A stretch of 64,000 nucleotides of DNA from CAZWBR01 sp964404205 (GTDB lineage: Bacteria; Bacteroidota; Bacteroidia; Bacteroidales; Prolixibacteraceae). Where the stretch lies: positions 17,903-81,902 of the forward strand of contig CAYOJD010000001.1 in NCBI GenBank assembly GCA_964404205.1. The letters run 5' to 3'. Of the stretch, positions 35,927 through 45,051 are shown piece after piece (the stretch's first letter is position 1; each line of letters begins with the position of its first letter). The notes under the pieces are model-generated. The model was given only the letters and a program-made list of their open reading frames with translations, had not been told where the DNA came from and did not search any database. The translations under genes were made by a program, and so were the position numbers.

Positions 35927-37228
35927 ATGAAAAAAGTGCTGATAATAACCTATTACTGGCCACCGGGCGGAGGTAGCGGCGTGAGGCGCTGGCTTAATTT
36001 CTCCAATCTTCTGCATCAGCACAACTGGCAACCAGTTATTTTCAGGCCAACAAATGCCGAATATCCATCTACGGACGAAAGTTTGCTTCGCGATATCCAT
36101 CCTGATACCGAGATTGTGGGCTGCCTTATCACCGAACCATACCAGCTTTATGCCAAATTTATAGGCCGAAAGGGAAACGCCGTAAAACCAGGGGTTCTGT
36201 TTCAGGATGCCAAGCCTGGCTTCAAGGAGAAACTATCGGTTTGGGTACGAAGCAATTTTTTTATTCCCGATGCCAAAATGCTTTGGATTAGGCCGGCAAA
36301 TAAATGGCTTACCCGTTATCTAAAAGAAAATCCTGTCGATTTGGTTGTCAGTACCGGACCACCGCATACCACCCATCTGATTGCCATGAAAGTGGCCAAC
36401 CGTTTCGGGATTCCGTGGATAGCCGACTTCCGTGACCCCTGGACCGAAATCGATTTCTTCCATCAATTGAAATTGACCCGCCTAACGCTTTGGCAACATA
36501 AACGACTTGAACATCGCGTTTTGACTCAAAGTACGGCGCAGCTAACTGTCAGCCAAAGCTGGGGCCGTGATTTAGCCCGACTGGGTGCCCGTAATGTACA
36601 CGTGATAACCAACGGTTTCGACGAAGCTAATTTTAGTTCACATCAAGTCAGTCTTGACCGACAGTTTACCATTACTCATCTCGGCTCGATCAACAACGAT
36701 CGCAATCAAACGCCATTCTGGCAGGCATTACGCGAACTAATTGACGAAAATCCTCAATTGGGCGAAAAGCTATCCATTAAGATGATTGGCGATTTGGTCG
36801 ATGCCGTCAAAAAAGATATCGGGAAATATAATCTGGACCCATTTTGTCAGTTTATTCCTTTCATGAACCACGATGATGCCATGAAAGCTATTGCATCGTC
36901 GCGCGTGCTCTATTTGCCGCTGAACAACACACCCAATGTAAACGGGATTATCCCGGGAAAGGTTTTTGAATATCTTGCTGTAAAACGGCCCATTCTGGCC
37001 ATTGGACCGACCGATGGCGATACCGCAGCTGTTCTCAACGAAGCATCGAACGGGGTGGTATGCAATTTTGGCGATAAAACCAAAATGAAAGAGGCGCTGC
37101 TAATGTTGTTCCACCAATACGAACAAGGGATCGATCGTATCGAAAGTGACAACTATAAAAAATTCTCGCGCAGCGGATTGACCCAAAAACTGGTCGTATT
37201 AATGGAAACCCTGTCATCGGTTAAATAA
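35927..37228 (+). CDS. Glycosyltransferase, family 4-like (GT-B)
   Basis: A 433-residue GT-B glycosyltransferase. The acceptor domain begins VLIITYYWPPGGGSGVRRW, has STGPPHTTHLIAMKVA and PWIADFRDPWTEIDF; the donor domain includes ITHLGSINNDRNQTPF and PLNNTPNVNGIIPGKVFEYLA. Such enzymes extend cell-surface glycans, using a nucleotide-sugar donor. It is the first of several glycan genes (35.9-42 kb) and is 17 bp from the next glycosyltransferase. Sugar specificity unknown. Confidence 0.88.
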   Translation: MKKVLIITYYWPPGGGSGVRRWLNFSNLLHQHNWQPVIFRPTNAEYPSTDESLLRDIHPDTEIVGCLITEPYQLYAKFIGRKGNAVKPGVLFQDAKPGFKEKLSVWVRSNFFIPDAKMLWIRPANKWLTRYLKENPVDLVVSTGPPHTTHLIAMKVANRFGIPWIADFRDPWTEIDFFHQLKLTRLTLWQHKRLEHRVLTQSTAQLTVSQSWGRDLARLGARNVHVITNGFDEANFSSHQVSLDRQFTITHLGSINNDRNQTPFWQALRELIDENPQLGEKLSIKMIGDLVDAVKKDIGKYNLDPFCQFIPFMNHDDAMKAIASSRVLYLPLNNTPNVNGIIPGKVFEYLAVKRPILAIGPTDGDTAAVLNEASNGVVCNFGDKTKMKEALLMLFHQYEQGIDRIESDNYKKFSRSGLTQKLVVLMETLSSVK

Positions 37229-37245
37229 ATGAGTTTACACCCAAA

Positions 37246-38151
37246 ATGAAAACGGTAACTGTCATTATTACAACTTATAACGCTGAAAAAACCATCAGAC
37301 GTGCCCTCGATTCGCTGGTTACCCAACATGGCTGTAACGAGCAGTTTTTGCTAGAGGTTATTGTTGTCGATGACTGCTCAACCGATTCGACCATCGAAAT
37401 TGCAGTTCAATATCCGGTTAAAATTCTTTCTACCGGAAAGAATAGCGGTGGCCCAAACCGAGGCCGCAACCTTGGCCTACAACAGGCAAGCGGCAACTAC
37501 ATTTGTCTGATGGACCACGACGACGAATGGTTTCCCCACAGAGTTGAATCGCAGCTTCGTTGGACAGCTGAAGCTCCAATTGTTACCTGTGGCTATACAA
37601 TTGCCGATAAAAATGGAAACGAAAATATTCGCTCAGCCAGTCACCCCGATGGGTATCGCACATTTGCAACCAATGAAACTTTTCGCGATAAACTGGCCCG
37701 ACGCAACGACCGCCAGAACTGTTATCTGGGCACCATCTTATTCGACAGTAAACTTAAAAACATCCTTTTCGAGGAAGAATATGGTCAGCTCGACTGGGAT
37801 TGGATTTTACGCCTATTCCATCAAAATCCCACTGTCGAAGTTTGCCAAAGCCTCTACCGACGCCATGTGGATGGGGCCAATCTTTCGCTCGACCGCAACT
37901 ACCGCCTTCGCGATTATCAGTTTTCCATCAGACTATTAAACCAGTATCAGGTTGATTATCCAACCGAAACAGGCCTGGGCCGAAAGAGGGTCAATGGAAC
38001 CTTAGCCCGCTATTTTTACCTGACAGGCGAAATGAAAGAGGCCCGGAAGTATTTCCTGAAATCGGCTTGCAACCTGAAAACAATACTTTTCTACCTGACT
38101 ACTTTTGCCGGACATTCGTACATCCGCCGAAAATTTCATTTCTTTGGATAA
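37246..38151 (+). CDS. Glycosyltransferase family 2
   Basis: A 301-residue GT-A enzyme. It starts TVTVIITTYNAEKTIRRALDS, and has VVDDCSTDSTI, NSGGPNRGRNLGLQQASG and the metal-binding region CLMDHDDEWFPHRV, the DxD-like DHDD. It ends with a helical segment and no clear membrane anchor. It is followed after 13 bp by another GT2 and preceded by a GT4, so it probably builds the same glycan. Confidence 0.9.
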   Translation: MKTVTVIITTYNAEKTIRRALDSLVTQHGCNEQFLLEVIVVDDCSTDSTIEIAVQYPVKILSTGKNSGGPNRGRNLGLQQASGNYICLMDHDDEWFPHRVESQLRWTAEAPIVTCGYTIADKNGNENIRSASHPDGYRTFATNETFRDKLARRNDRQNCYLGTILFDSKLKNILFEEEYGQLDWDWILRLFHQNPTVEVCQSLYRRHVDGANLSLDRNYRLRDYQFSIRLLNQYQVDYPTETGLGRKRVNGTLARYFYLTGEMKEARKYFLKSACNLKTILFYLTTFAGHSYIRRKFHFFG

Positions 38152-38164
38152 GAATGCTACTCGT

Positions 38165-38998
38165 ATGTCGCCTTTAACTGAAAAACCGCTGGTTTCCATC
38201 TGTATCCCGATATATAACGGCGAGAAATATCTGGCTGAAGCGCTCCTTTCGGCACTGGCACAAACCTATCGTCCGCTCGAAATTATTCTTTCTGACGACC
38301 ATTCGAACGACCATTCGCTGACGATAGCCGCCGAACTGCTCTCGTCGGGCGATATCCCTTTTCAAATCGTCAGCCATCAACCATCAGGAATTGGGGCCAA
38401 CTGGAACCATTCGATTCGTTATGCTTCAGGCAAATACATTAAATTTCTGTTTCAGGACGATATTTTGCACCCCAATTGTGTGTCGGAGATGGTGGCTTTT
38501 GCCGAAGAGAAGGGTGAACAGGTGGGATTGGTTTTCTGCCTGCGCGAAACCTTTGGCGAAAGCACTCAACGGGAAGTGAACCTTGAAGCCGTACAACAAC
38601 ATTTTCCGGAAATTATCGATGGGAAATGGCTAATTGGCCGTTCCGATTTGTATGCCCAGCCACGCAATAAAATTGGCGAACCCACAGCAGTACTGCTTCA
38701 ACGATCCGTTTTTGAGCAGATTGGATACTTTGCCGAAAACCTGCGCCAATCGCTCGACTATGAATTTTGGTATCGCTGCGCCGCACATTATCAATTGGGA
38801 TTGATACGCAAAACATTGGTTAAATTCAGGTTGCACAATATTCAGGCAACAGCGGTCAACCAAAGGCAGGTAATTTCCGACCGCTACCGGCTTCCGCTGC
38901 TTTTGCTGAAAACCCACTGGCCCAACCTTCATCTTAAGGTAAAGACAATCCTGATTTACAAAATGATAACAGGCTGGATAACCTGCAAAATATCATAA
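38165..38998 (+). CDS. Glycosyltransferase family 2
   Basis: A 277-residue GT-A enzyme from the ATG at 38165, chosen because it follows the previous stop by 13 bp and starts directly into the family opening VSICIPIYNGEKYLAEALLS. Further landmarks: ILSDDHSNDHSL, GIGANWNHSIRYASGKYIKFLFQDD (read as separate family blocks) and a tyrosine-rich DYEFWYRCAAHYQ region. It ends 4 bp before the stop of the convergent glycosyltransferase at 39003. Confidence 0.88.
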   Translation: MSPLTEKPLVSICIPIYNGEKYLAEALLSALAQTYRPLEIILSDDHSNDHSLTIAAELLSSGDIPFQIVSHQPSGIGANWNHSIRYASGKYIKFLFQDDILHPNCVSEMVAFAEEKGEQVGLVFCLRETFGESTQREVNLEAVQQHFPEIIDGKWLIGRSDLYAQPRNKIGEPTAVLLQRSVFEQIGYFAENLRQSLDYEFWYRCAAHYQLGLIRKTLVKFRLHNIQATAVNQRQVISDRYRLPLLLLKTHWPNLHLKVKTILIYKMITGWITCKIS

Positions 38999-39002
38999 AT
39001 AT

Positions 39003-39791
39003 TTATCTCCCTGACAGTTTCCTCACAGCAGCTTGCCAAAGAAAATAGCACCAGTTTTCGCAGTCGAGCAAGCGCATTTGCCAAGGCGCAAGGCTACAAA
39101 CCTGAGCCGCAACCGGCAGTTGTTTTTTCCACTTGCGTGCAATCAACCGGTTGGCAATGGTATTCTGAGGAGAATAACTGCCACCCGATGAATGGACGAT
39201 GCGCAGGCGTCTGTCGACAATGGCACGAAAACCTGCAAAATAAACCTGCAACGAAAAATCGATATCATATCCGTGGAAATCGGTTAGCAGTTCTTCGTCA
39301 AAGCGACATTTTTCAACAATATTCTTCCGGGTAAAGAGGAAAACCCCATCGAGGCAAACCACATCATCGAAGTCACTGTTTTCGGGATTTGTATCAAATT
39401 CCAGATAAGTGCGCTTCCCATTGATTTGATGAAAGATATGTCCTTTCTTGAAACGGCCAAGTGCTGGACTTTGTCCCCATGCCGACGGATATGAAGATTT
39501 AAACTGCGTTCCGGCCACCCCGGTCAACCCCAAATCGGGTTGATGCAACATCGTCTCAACGAGCAGTTTCCCCCAGTTTTCCGTTTCGAACGATACATCG
39601 TCGTGTACAAAGCAGCAAAACGCGTATCGGGCACGCGAAACGCCAAGGTTATATGCCTGGCAAAGCGAATATTTACGGTCATTTTCAATCACGACCAACT
39701 CATGTTCAACACCGATAGTGTGAGCGATATTCTCGCTAAACCTGGCCAGTTGTGTGTCGCTTTTTCGGGTGGAAACAATTATCGAAATCAT
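39003..39791 (-). CDS. Glycosyltransferase (GT2-like, StrF-type domain)
   Basis: A 262-residue protein starting ISIIVSTRKSDTQLARFSEN, with VIENDRKYSLCQAYNLGVSRA, the DxD-like FCCFVHDDVSFET, and FHGYDIDFSLQVYFAGFRA. This matches GT-A enzymes of the small group often annotated as StrF-like. Its start overlaps the stop of the methyltransferase upstream (39788) by four bases, showing coupling. Direction is opposite to the preceding glycosyltransferases, but the theme is the same. Confidence 0.82.
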   Translation of the reverse strand: MISIIVSTRKSDTQLARFSENIAHTIGVEHELVVIENDRKYSLCQAYNLGVSRARYAFCCFVHDDVSFETENWGKLLVETMLHQPDLGLTGVAGTQFKSSYPSAWGQSPALGRFKKGHIFHQINGKRTYLEFDTNPENSDFDDVVCLDGVFLFTRKNIVEKCRFDEELLTDFHGYDIDFSLQVYFAGFRAIVDRRLRIVHSSGGSYSPQNTIANRLIARKWKKQLPVAAQVCSLAPWQMRLLDCENWCYFLWQAAVRKLSGR

Positions 39792-40444
39792 ATTATGCTT
39801 TCTCGGGGTTGGGCAACAACGGCAAATTGTTTATGGCGCATATCTTCAAAACGACCCATCGAGAGGGAAATCACCATTTTCTCTTTCCAGCTTTTACAAG
39901 GGCGCAGTCCTTCGTAGCGAACCACCCGATAGCCACATTCGTCGAAAAGGCGAATGATACTCTTCAGTGTAAAAAAGCGGAAATGGGTCATGTCCAGAAT
40001 GCCCCCTTCTTCGCGGTAGCGAAAATCTGCAGTTGTTATAATCTCCACTAAATTACCAATATAACGAAAATTGGGAATAGAGGCCACAATCACCCCGGCA
40101 GGCGAAAGCAGCGGTTTTACCAGCCGAACAGCCTGCCACGGGTCGGTAAAATGTTCGATAACATCGTTAAAAACCACACAATCGAAATAACCCAACGGCA
40201 AATCGCCCGACAGCGACATGGCTATAAAATCGCCCACCAAAATCTTGCCGGCAAATTTTTGCGCTTCAGCTGCCGCTTCGGCATTGATTTCCAAGCCCCA
40301 ACTCTCTTTGCCGGCGCGGGTCAACAGGTCGAGAAAAAGCCCTTCGCCGCACCCCACTTCCAGTATTTTTTCGGCATTAGCCGGAATATATTTCAACATC
40401 TCCTCGCGGGCCGAACGGTTGAAGTAGTTGGTATTGATTGTCAT
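39788..40444 (-). CDS. Class I SAM-dependent methyltransferase
   Basis: A 218-residue methyltransferase with the SAM-binding loop ILEVGCGEGLFLDLL (motif I), an acidic residue in SWGLEINAEAA (motif II) and DCVVFNDVIEHFTDPW (motif IV). It resembles enzymes linked to glycan or sugar methylation such as UbiG/Methyltransf_11-type proteins. It sits between the flippase (22 bp upstream) and the StrF-like glycosyltransferase. Acceptor unknown. Confidence 0.88.
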   Translation of the reverse strand: MTINTNYFNRSAREEMLKYIPANAEKILEVGCGEGLFLDLLTRAGKESWGLEINAEAAAEAQKFAGKILVGDFIAMSLSGDLPLGYFDCVVFNDVIEHFTDPWQAVRLVKPLLSPAGVIVASIPNFRYIGNLVEIITTADFRYREEGGILDMTHFRFFTLKSIIRLFDECGYRVVRYEGLRPCKSWKEKMVISLSMGRFEDMRHKQFAVVAQPRESII

Positions 40445-40466
40445 GTCGATAAAATTACGTTTTGAA

Positions 40467-41945
40467 TCATTTTCGTTTCAGTAGCGATAACCCTTTTTTC
40501 CAAATGGCTTGAAAATCGTCCGATACCGGAAGAAAGACCAGCATCAGACCGGTTCCCGCCACAATCAAGGTTCCGCGAACCAGAATATCAATCAGAAAAT
40601 AAAGTTGCGGAATCGGATACTGGACCAGATAGATGGCCATAAAAACCACTGCTACCATAACAAATTTCAGGGTAAAGGGTTGCAGCCCGTATTTGACCAC
40701 CAGAAAGAGATGGCGCATCAGGTTGTTCATCAACAACGCCAGCGCAATAGCCAGGGCCGCACCGGTGATACCCCAAAGCGGAATAAACAGATAGAGTAAC
40801 CCCACTACGGTAACCACCAGAATAAGGATAAACCAAAGCGAAACCCGGTAATATTTAGAATAACCGATAACCAGTCCGTTGGCACCCGTCATCATGTCGA
40901 ACAAGTACCCTAGCCCAATAAAGAAAATAACCCATTTCGACTGCTGATAATCGGGACCCAAAATGGCCAAAATATTATCGATGTTGGCCCAGATACCCAG
41001 AAAAAGAAAACCCCCGATAATAAATTGATTGATACAGCTTCTATAATATATCTCCTTGATTTTGGCCATATCATTATTGCTCCAGCCATCGGCAATCAAC
41101 GTACCGGCAATTTTCAGCAACGGCCGCGAAGGGATAACCACCAGCGTGCCAAAGTAGAAGGCAATGGTATAAACACCGGTATTGCCCAAATCGAGCATTT
41201 GGTTAATCACAATTTTATCGATATTGAAAACCACCAGCGAGCCCAAACCACCGATAATGGAGAAGAGCGCCACATCGAAGATCTCTTTTTTTAGCGAAGG
41301 ATCGATAAAACCCGGCTCGGAACGAAATGTAATTTCTCCCCTGAAAAGCAGAAAAACAAAAATGACAACCGCTTTAACCGAAACGGCAATGGCATAACCA
41401 ATAATCAGTTGTTCGAGGTTAATCCATTTAAACATGTAAAGGGCTACTACCACAAAAATGAGAAAACGCTGCAGAAATTCCTGAAGGAAGGTTCCCAAAA
41501 CCGCATCGTAAAGCACCTTGTTGTAGGTATCCAAAAAGACAAATATCAGCGTGAAAAGGGTTAACGGGATAAGTAGCCAGACATAATCGGCAAAAAGTTC
41601 AGACTTCCCAAGGTTGTTCTGGATAAGTTGTTCGCGGAAGATGAAATAGAGCAACAGAAAAAGCCCAAACCCGGCAATCTGCGGAAGGGTGGCCATCAGC
41701 AAAAAACCGTGGTGCCCATCGGCTTTACTCCTAAACCGAGGAAACAGCCTTGCCGTTACCCCCGGAAGCCCAAGCGACGACAATCCGCCGGTGATGGTCG
41801 ATATGGCTACCAGCAATCCAAACAACCCAACAATTTCGGGCGTCAGGTATTCAGTATAGAAATAGGTGGTGGTAACAAACCCGATGATTACCCCCAAATA
41901 CGACCATAAACTTCCCTTAACGGTTTGTTTGATAATAATCCCCAT
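40467..41945 (-). CDS. Polysaccharide flippase (Wzx-like, MOP superfamily)
   Basis: A membrane protein of about 492 residues from the ATG at 41945 (a start at 41960 adds five). Around 12-14 hydrophobic helices are spread along the protein. The N-terminus GSLWSYLGVIIGFVTTTYFY and the SSLGLPGVTARLFPRF region are typical of Wzx/RfbX transporters that flip lipid-linked glycans across the inner membrane. Lying next to five glycan genes, it probably exports their product. A role with teichoic-like or O-antigen units cannot be separated. Confidence 0.9.
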   Translation of the reverse strand: MGIIIKQTVKGSLWSYLGVIIGFVTTTYFYTEYLTPEIVGLFGLLVAISTITGGLSSLGLPGVTARLFPRFRSKADGHHGFLLMATLPQIAGFGLFLLLYFIFREQLIQNNLGKSELFADYVWLLIPLTLFTLIFVFLDTYNKVLYDAVLGTFLQEFLQRFLIFVVVALYMFKWINLEQLIIGYAIAVSVKAVVIFVFLLFRGEITFRSEPGFIDPSLKKEIFDVALFSIIGGLGSLVVFNIDKIVINQMLDLGNTGVYTIAFYFGTLVVIPSRPLLKIAGTLIADGWSNNDMAKIKEIYYRSCINQFIIGGFLFLGIWANIDNILAILGPDYQQSKWVIFFIGLGYLFDMMTGANGLVIGYSKYYRVSLWFILILVVTVVGLLYLFIPLWGITGAALAIALALLMNNLMRHLFLVVKYGLQPFTLKFVMVAVVFMAIYLVQYPIPQLYFLIDILVRGTLIVAGTGLMLVFLPVSDDFQAIWKKGLSLLKRK

Positions 41946-42017
41946 CAATTTGTTTTTCAATAATTTGAAAGTATATAGATTTCCGGTTAAGGCATCATCT
42001 ATTCAACAAAGATAATC

Positions 42018-42180
42018 TCAATCGACAATTAACCGATACCCAAACCCAATTTCATCTGACCAAATCAACAATCGGCATCGCCAATAGTAACACTCACCCT
42101 GAATGTTGGGATTCAATCGCGGTGCAATCAAATCGGTAATGGCGCTAACACTCAAACGAAGGTTGTCCGAAAGGTTGGTG
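42018..42180 (-). other. Possible decayed coding fragment
   Basis: On the minus strand a frame of about 53 codons is open here and ends LLIWSDEIGFGYRLIVD before a TGA. It has no good start, and I recognise no family. It may be a gene remnant or chance. The surrounding gap 41946-42554 also holds the 11-bp repeat and a TATTTTTG box but no convincing gene; the 14-codon frame at about 42375 (MGNIWDDDIKLDEQERNR) is too short to call. Confidence 0.2.
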
Positions 42181-42211
42181 CATCATTCATCTAAACCCTA
42201 TTCCGAACCAA

Positions 42212-42266
42212 ATCAACTCCGCATCAACTCCGCACTAACTCCGCACTAACTCCGCATCAACTCCGC
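42212..42266. repeat. Five tandem copies of an 11-bp unit
   Basis: Five 11-bp units run head to tail: ATCAACTCCGC twice (42212-42233), ACTAACTCCGC twice (42234-42255) and ATCAACTCCGC once (42256-42266). The period is the same as at 10491-10523, but the unit is unrelated. It lies in a gene-free gap. Confidence 0.88.
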
Positions 42267-42520
42267 ATAGCGTCTCCTTCAATGGCGAGTAACCGGGAAG
42301 CAGATATGGATTTTGATTCGATATAATTTTGAGATTAACCGTTTTTAAAGTTTGGTCGGGAGCCGGATAACCACATGGGCAATATTTGGGATGATGATAT
42401 AAAACTGGACGAGCAAGAGCGTAACAGGTAAAAGCAACCTGAAAACAGCTAAAGCCGAATATCCTGTAACTCCATTACTGATTGGTGGTGACGACACCAT
42501 TCCTGCTGATAAAAATTATG

Positions 42521-42528
42521 TATTTTTG
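42521..42528 (+). promoter_or_regulatory. Putative -7 box upstream of the YfhO-like gene
   Basis: TATTTTTG fits TAnnTTTG and lies 26 bp before the ATG at 42555. No matching -33 box at the usual spacing. Confidence 0.45.
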
Positions 42529-42554
42529 CCCATAAATATTGAACAGTGAATGTT

Positions 42555-45026
42555 ATGAATAACTTTTCGATGAAGAAGTTTTTACCTCACCTCGCCGCAA
42601 TTCTACTTTTTCTGCTGCTACCCGTTATCTACTTTTCGCCGGCTCTCGAAGGGAAAAAGCTGAACCAACACGACACCAACACCTACATTGGCATGTCGAA
42701 AGAGATAAACGATTATAATGCTACGCACGATGATGTGGCCCTCTGGACCAACTCGATGTTTGGCGGTATGCCGGCTTACCTGATTGGTGTCCCTTCGTTC
42801 TCGCTGGTTACCCCAATCTATAAACTGACCAACCTGTTCGACTGGCGACCAGTAAGTTTTGTTTTTCTTTATCTGATTGGTTTTTACATTGCACTGCTGC
42901 TATTTAATATCAATCCCTGGCTGGCCATTGTAGGAGCCCTGGCATTCGGCTTTTCCTCCTATAATTTTATCATCATTGCCGCCGGGCACAACTCGAAAGC
43001 AATTGCCATTGGTTATATGGCACCGCTGATTGCCGGCCTATACCATGCACTGAAAAAAGATTTATGGAAAGGGAGTATCATTTTTGCCCTCTTCCTGGCT
43101 TTGCAGGTCTATGCCAACCACCTGCAAATAACCTACTATACGTTGCTGACGATTTTGGTGATGGGCCTCACTGAACTTTGGTTTGCCTTTCGCGAAAAGC
43201 GGTTACCCGAATTCCTGAAACGCTCGGCTATCATTTTTGCCTTCGCCTTGCTGGCCGTGGCAGCCAATACCGAAAGGCTTTGGACCACTTACGAATATGG
43301 CAATTTCTCCATTCGTGGAAAATCTGATTTGACACACAATCAACAGAACCAAACTTCTGGTCTCGATAAAGATTATGCCACTGGATGGAGCTACGGTATC
43401 GATGAATCGTTCACGCTGTTGGTACCCAATTTCAAAGGCGGCTCATCAACGGTAGGTTTTGGGCAGGATTCAGAAACGGCGAAAGCCTTAAAAGCCAATA
43501 ATGTACCCAATGCCAATCAGTTGGTTAAGCAGTTGCCCGGCTACTGGGGCGACCAGCCCGGCACCTCAGGGCCGGTCTATGCCGGAGCTGTTATTGTTTT
43601 CCTTTTTGTTTTGGGATTGTTTCTGGTCAAAGGCCCCTTCCGCATCTGGATTGCAGTGGCAACCTTACTTTCGCTGATGCTTTCATGGGGACATAACTTC
43701 ATGGCCCTTACCGACTTTTTTCTCGATTATGTACCCGGTTACAACAAGTTTAGGACCGTTTCGATGATTCTGGTTATTGCCAGCTTTACCCTGCCACTGA
43801 TGGCCATTTATGTGCTCGAGCAAATCTTTAGCGGAAAAGCAGAGACACAGAACTGGAAGAAAGCCTTGGGCTATAGTGTACTGATCACGGCTGGCCTGTC
43901 GCTTGTTTTTGCCATTATACCCGGTATCTCAGGGTCGTTTACTTCAGTTAGTGATTCGCGTCTGCCCGAATGGCTGCACCAGAGTCTGGCCGGCGATCGC
44001 GAACAACTGCTTAGGAGCGACGCTTTCCGCTCGGCCATTTTCATCTTGCTAAGCGCCGCCGCTTTGTGGGCCTTTCTGTCGAAAAAAATCAAACTATCAA
44101 CCGTTTTACCGGCTTTGGGTCTTCTCATCTTGCTGGATTTGTGGATGGTCGACCGCCGATACCTGAACAACGACAACTTTGTACCTGCTCGCGAAGCTGC
44201 CGTTCCTTATGCACCATCGGTGGCCAATCAGGAGATTTTGACAGATAAAGCTCCCGGTTACAGGGTGTTGAATATGACCGTCGATCCCTTTTCAGATGCT
44301 TCTACCTCCTATTATCACCATTCGGTTGGTGGTTATCACGGAGCCAAGATGAGACGCTATCAGGAGTTAATTGATTTTCATATCTCGAAAGAGATGCAAC
44401 TGATTGCCCAGCGTTTCAACAGCCTGAAATCGCTCGATAACATCGATACCGTCTTTACTGGATTGAATGCCTTAAATATGCTGAATACCAGATACCTGAT
44501 AGTCAACCCCTCGGCTGCGCCGGTCCAAAACAACCATGCGTTGGGAAGTGCCTGGCTGGTTCATGAGTATCGCACGGTTGAAAATGCCGATCAAGAAATA
44601 GCAGCGCTGGGAACCATTAATCCGGCTAACGAGATTGTTGTGAATAAGATATTCGAAACCCAATCGAACGGGAAAACATTTGTGGCCGATTCAACCGCTT
44701 TTATAGCGTTAAAATCGTATGCCCCTAACCAATTGGTTTATCACTTTTCGGGAAAGAGCGAACAAATAGCCGTTTTCTCAGAAATATACTATCCCAAAGG
44801 TTGGAATGCTTATGTGAACAACCAGCAAATTGCACATTTTCAGGCAAATTATCTGTTGCGCGCAGCCCTCCTTGCTCCGGGCGATTACGATATTGAATTT
44901 CGCTTCGAACCGCAGTCGTTCTACACCGGCCGTAAAATCGCAATGGTTAGTTCGGTAATTCTGGTACTTTTACTGGCAGGAATTTTATTTGGAGGTAGCA
45001 TTTTGAATAAAAAACCAATAATTTAG
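42555..45026 (+). CDS. YfhO-family integral membrane protein
   Basis: About 823 residues from the ATG at 42555; a GTG three codons earlier is also possible. Numerous membrane helices (beginning LAAILLFLLLPVIYFSPAL) are followed by a large soluble C-terminal part and a last helix (VILVLLLAGILFGGSIL). YfhO-like proteins resemble GT-C glycosyltransferases that use polyprenyl-linked sugars; Bacillus YfhO acts in lipoteichoic acid glycosylation. The early acidic pair in LNQHDTNTYIG could be the catalytic loop. Next to the surface-glycan genes, a role in glycan transfer is plausible but inferred. Confidence 0.82.
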   Translation: MNNFSMKKFLPHLAAILLFLLLPVIYFSPALEGKKLNQHDTNTYIGMSKEINDYNATHDDVALWTNSMFGGMPAYLIGVPSFSLVTPIYKLTNLFDWRPVSFVFLYLIGFYIALLLFNINPWLAIVGALAFGFSSYNFIIIAAGHNSKAIAIGYMAPLIAGLYHALKKDLWKGSIIFALFLALQVYANHLQITYYTLLTILVMGLTELWFAFREKRLPEFLKRSAIIFAFALLAVAANTERLWTTYEYGNFSIRGKSDLTHNQQNQTSGLDKDYATGWSYGIDESFTLLVPNFKGGSSTVGFGQDSETAKALKANNVPNANQLVKQLPGYWGDQPGTSGPVYAGAVIVFLFVLGLFLVKGPFRIWIAVATLLSLMLSWGHNFMALTDFFLDYVPGYNKFRTVSMILVIASFTLPLMAIYVLEQIFSGKAETQNWKKALGYSVLITAGLSLVFAIIPGISGSFTSVSDSRLPEWLHQSLAGDREQLLRSDAFRSAIFILLSAAALWAFLSKKIKLSTVLPALGLLILLDLWMVDRRYLNNDNFVPAREAAVPYAPSVANQEILTDKAPGYRVLNMTVDPFSDASTSYYHHSVGGYHGAKMRRYQELIDFHISKEMQLIAQRFNSLKSLDNIDTVFTGLNALNMLNTRYLIVNPSAAPVQNNHALGSAWLVHEYRTVENADQEIAALGTINPANEIVVNKIFETQSNGKTFVADSTAFIALKSYAPNQLVYHFSGKSEQIAVFSEIYYPKGWNAYVNNQQIAHFQANYLLRAALLAPGDYDIEFRFEPQSFYTGRKIAMVSSVILVLLLAGILFGGSILNKKPII

Positions 45027-45051
45027 AGCCAAGCACTCATCGACCAATTTT

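Noticed and set aside
35690..35976. Continuation of the first tsaB frame into the glycosyltransferase
   Set aside because: After 35712 this frame loses all TsaB likeness while the other frame regains it, so the tail is nonsense.
35927..41945. A complete Wzx/Wzy polysaccharide export locus
   Set aside because: A flippase, glycosyltransferases and a methyltransferase are present, but no polymerase, chain-length regulator or initiating transferase is seen, so only a partial surface-glycan cluster can be claimed.
41946..42554. CRISPR array in the repeat-bearing gap
   Set aside because: The 11-bp units are contiguous without spacers and no cas genes are present.
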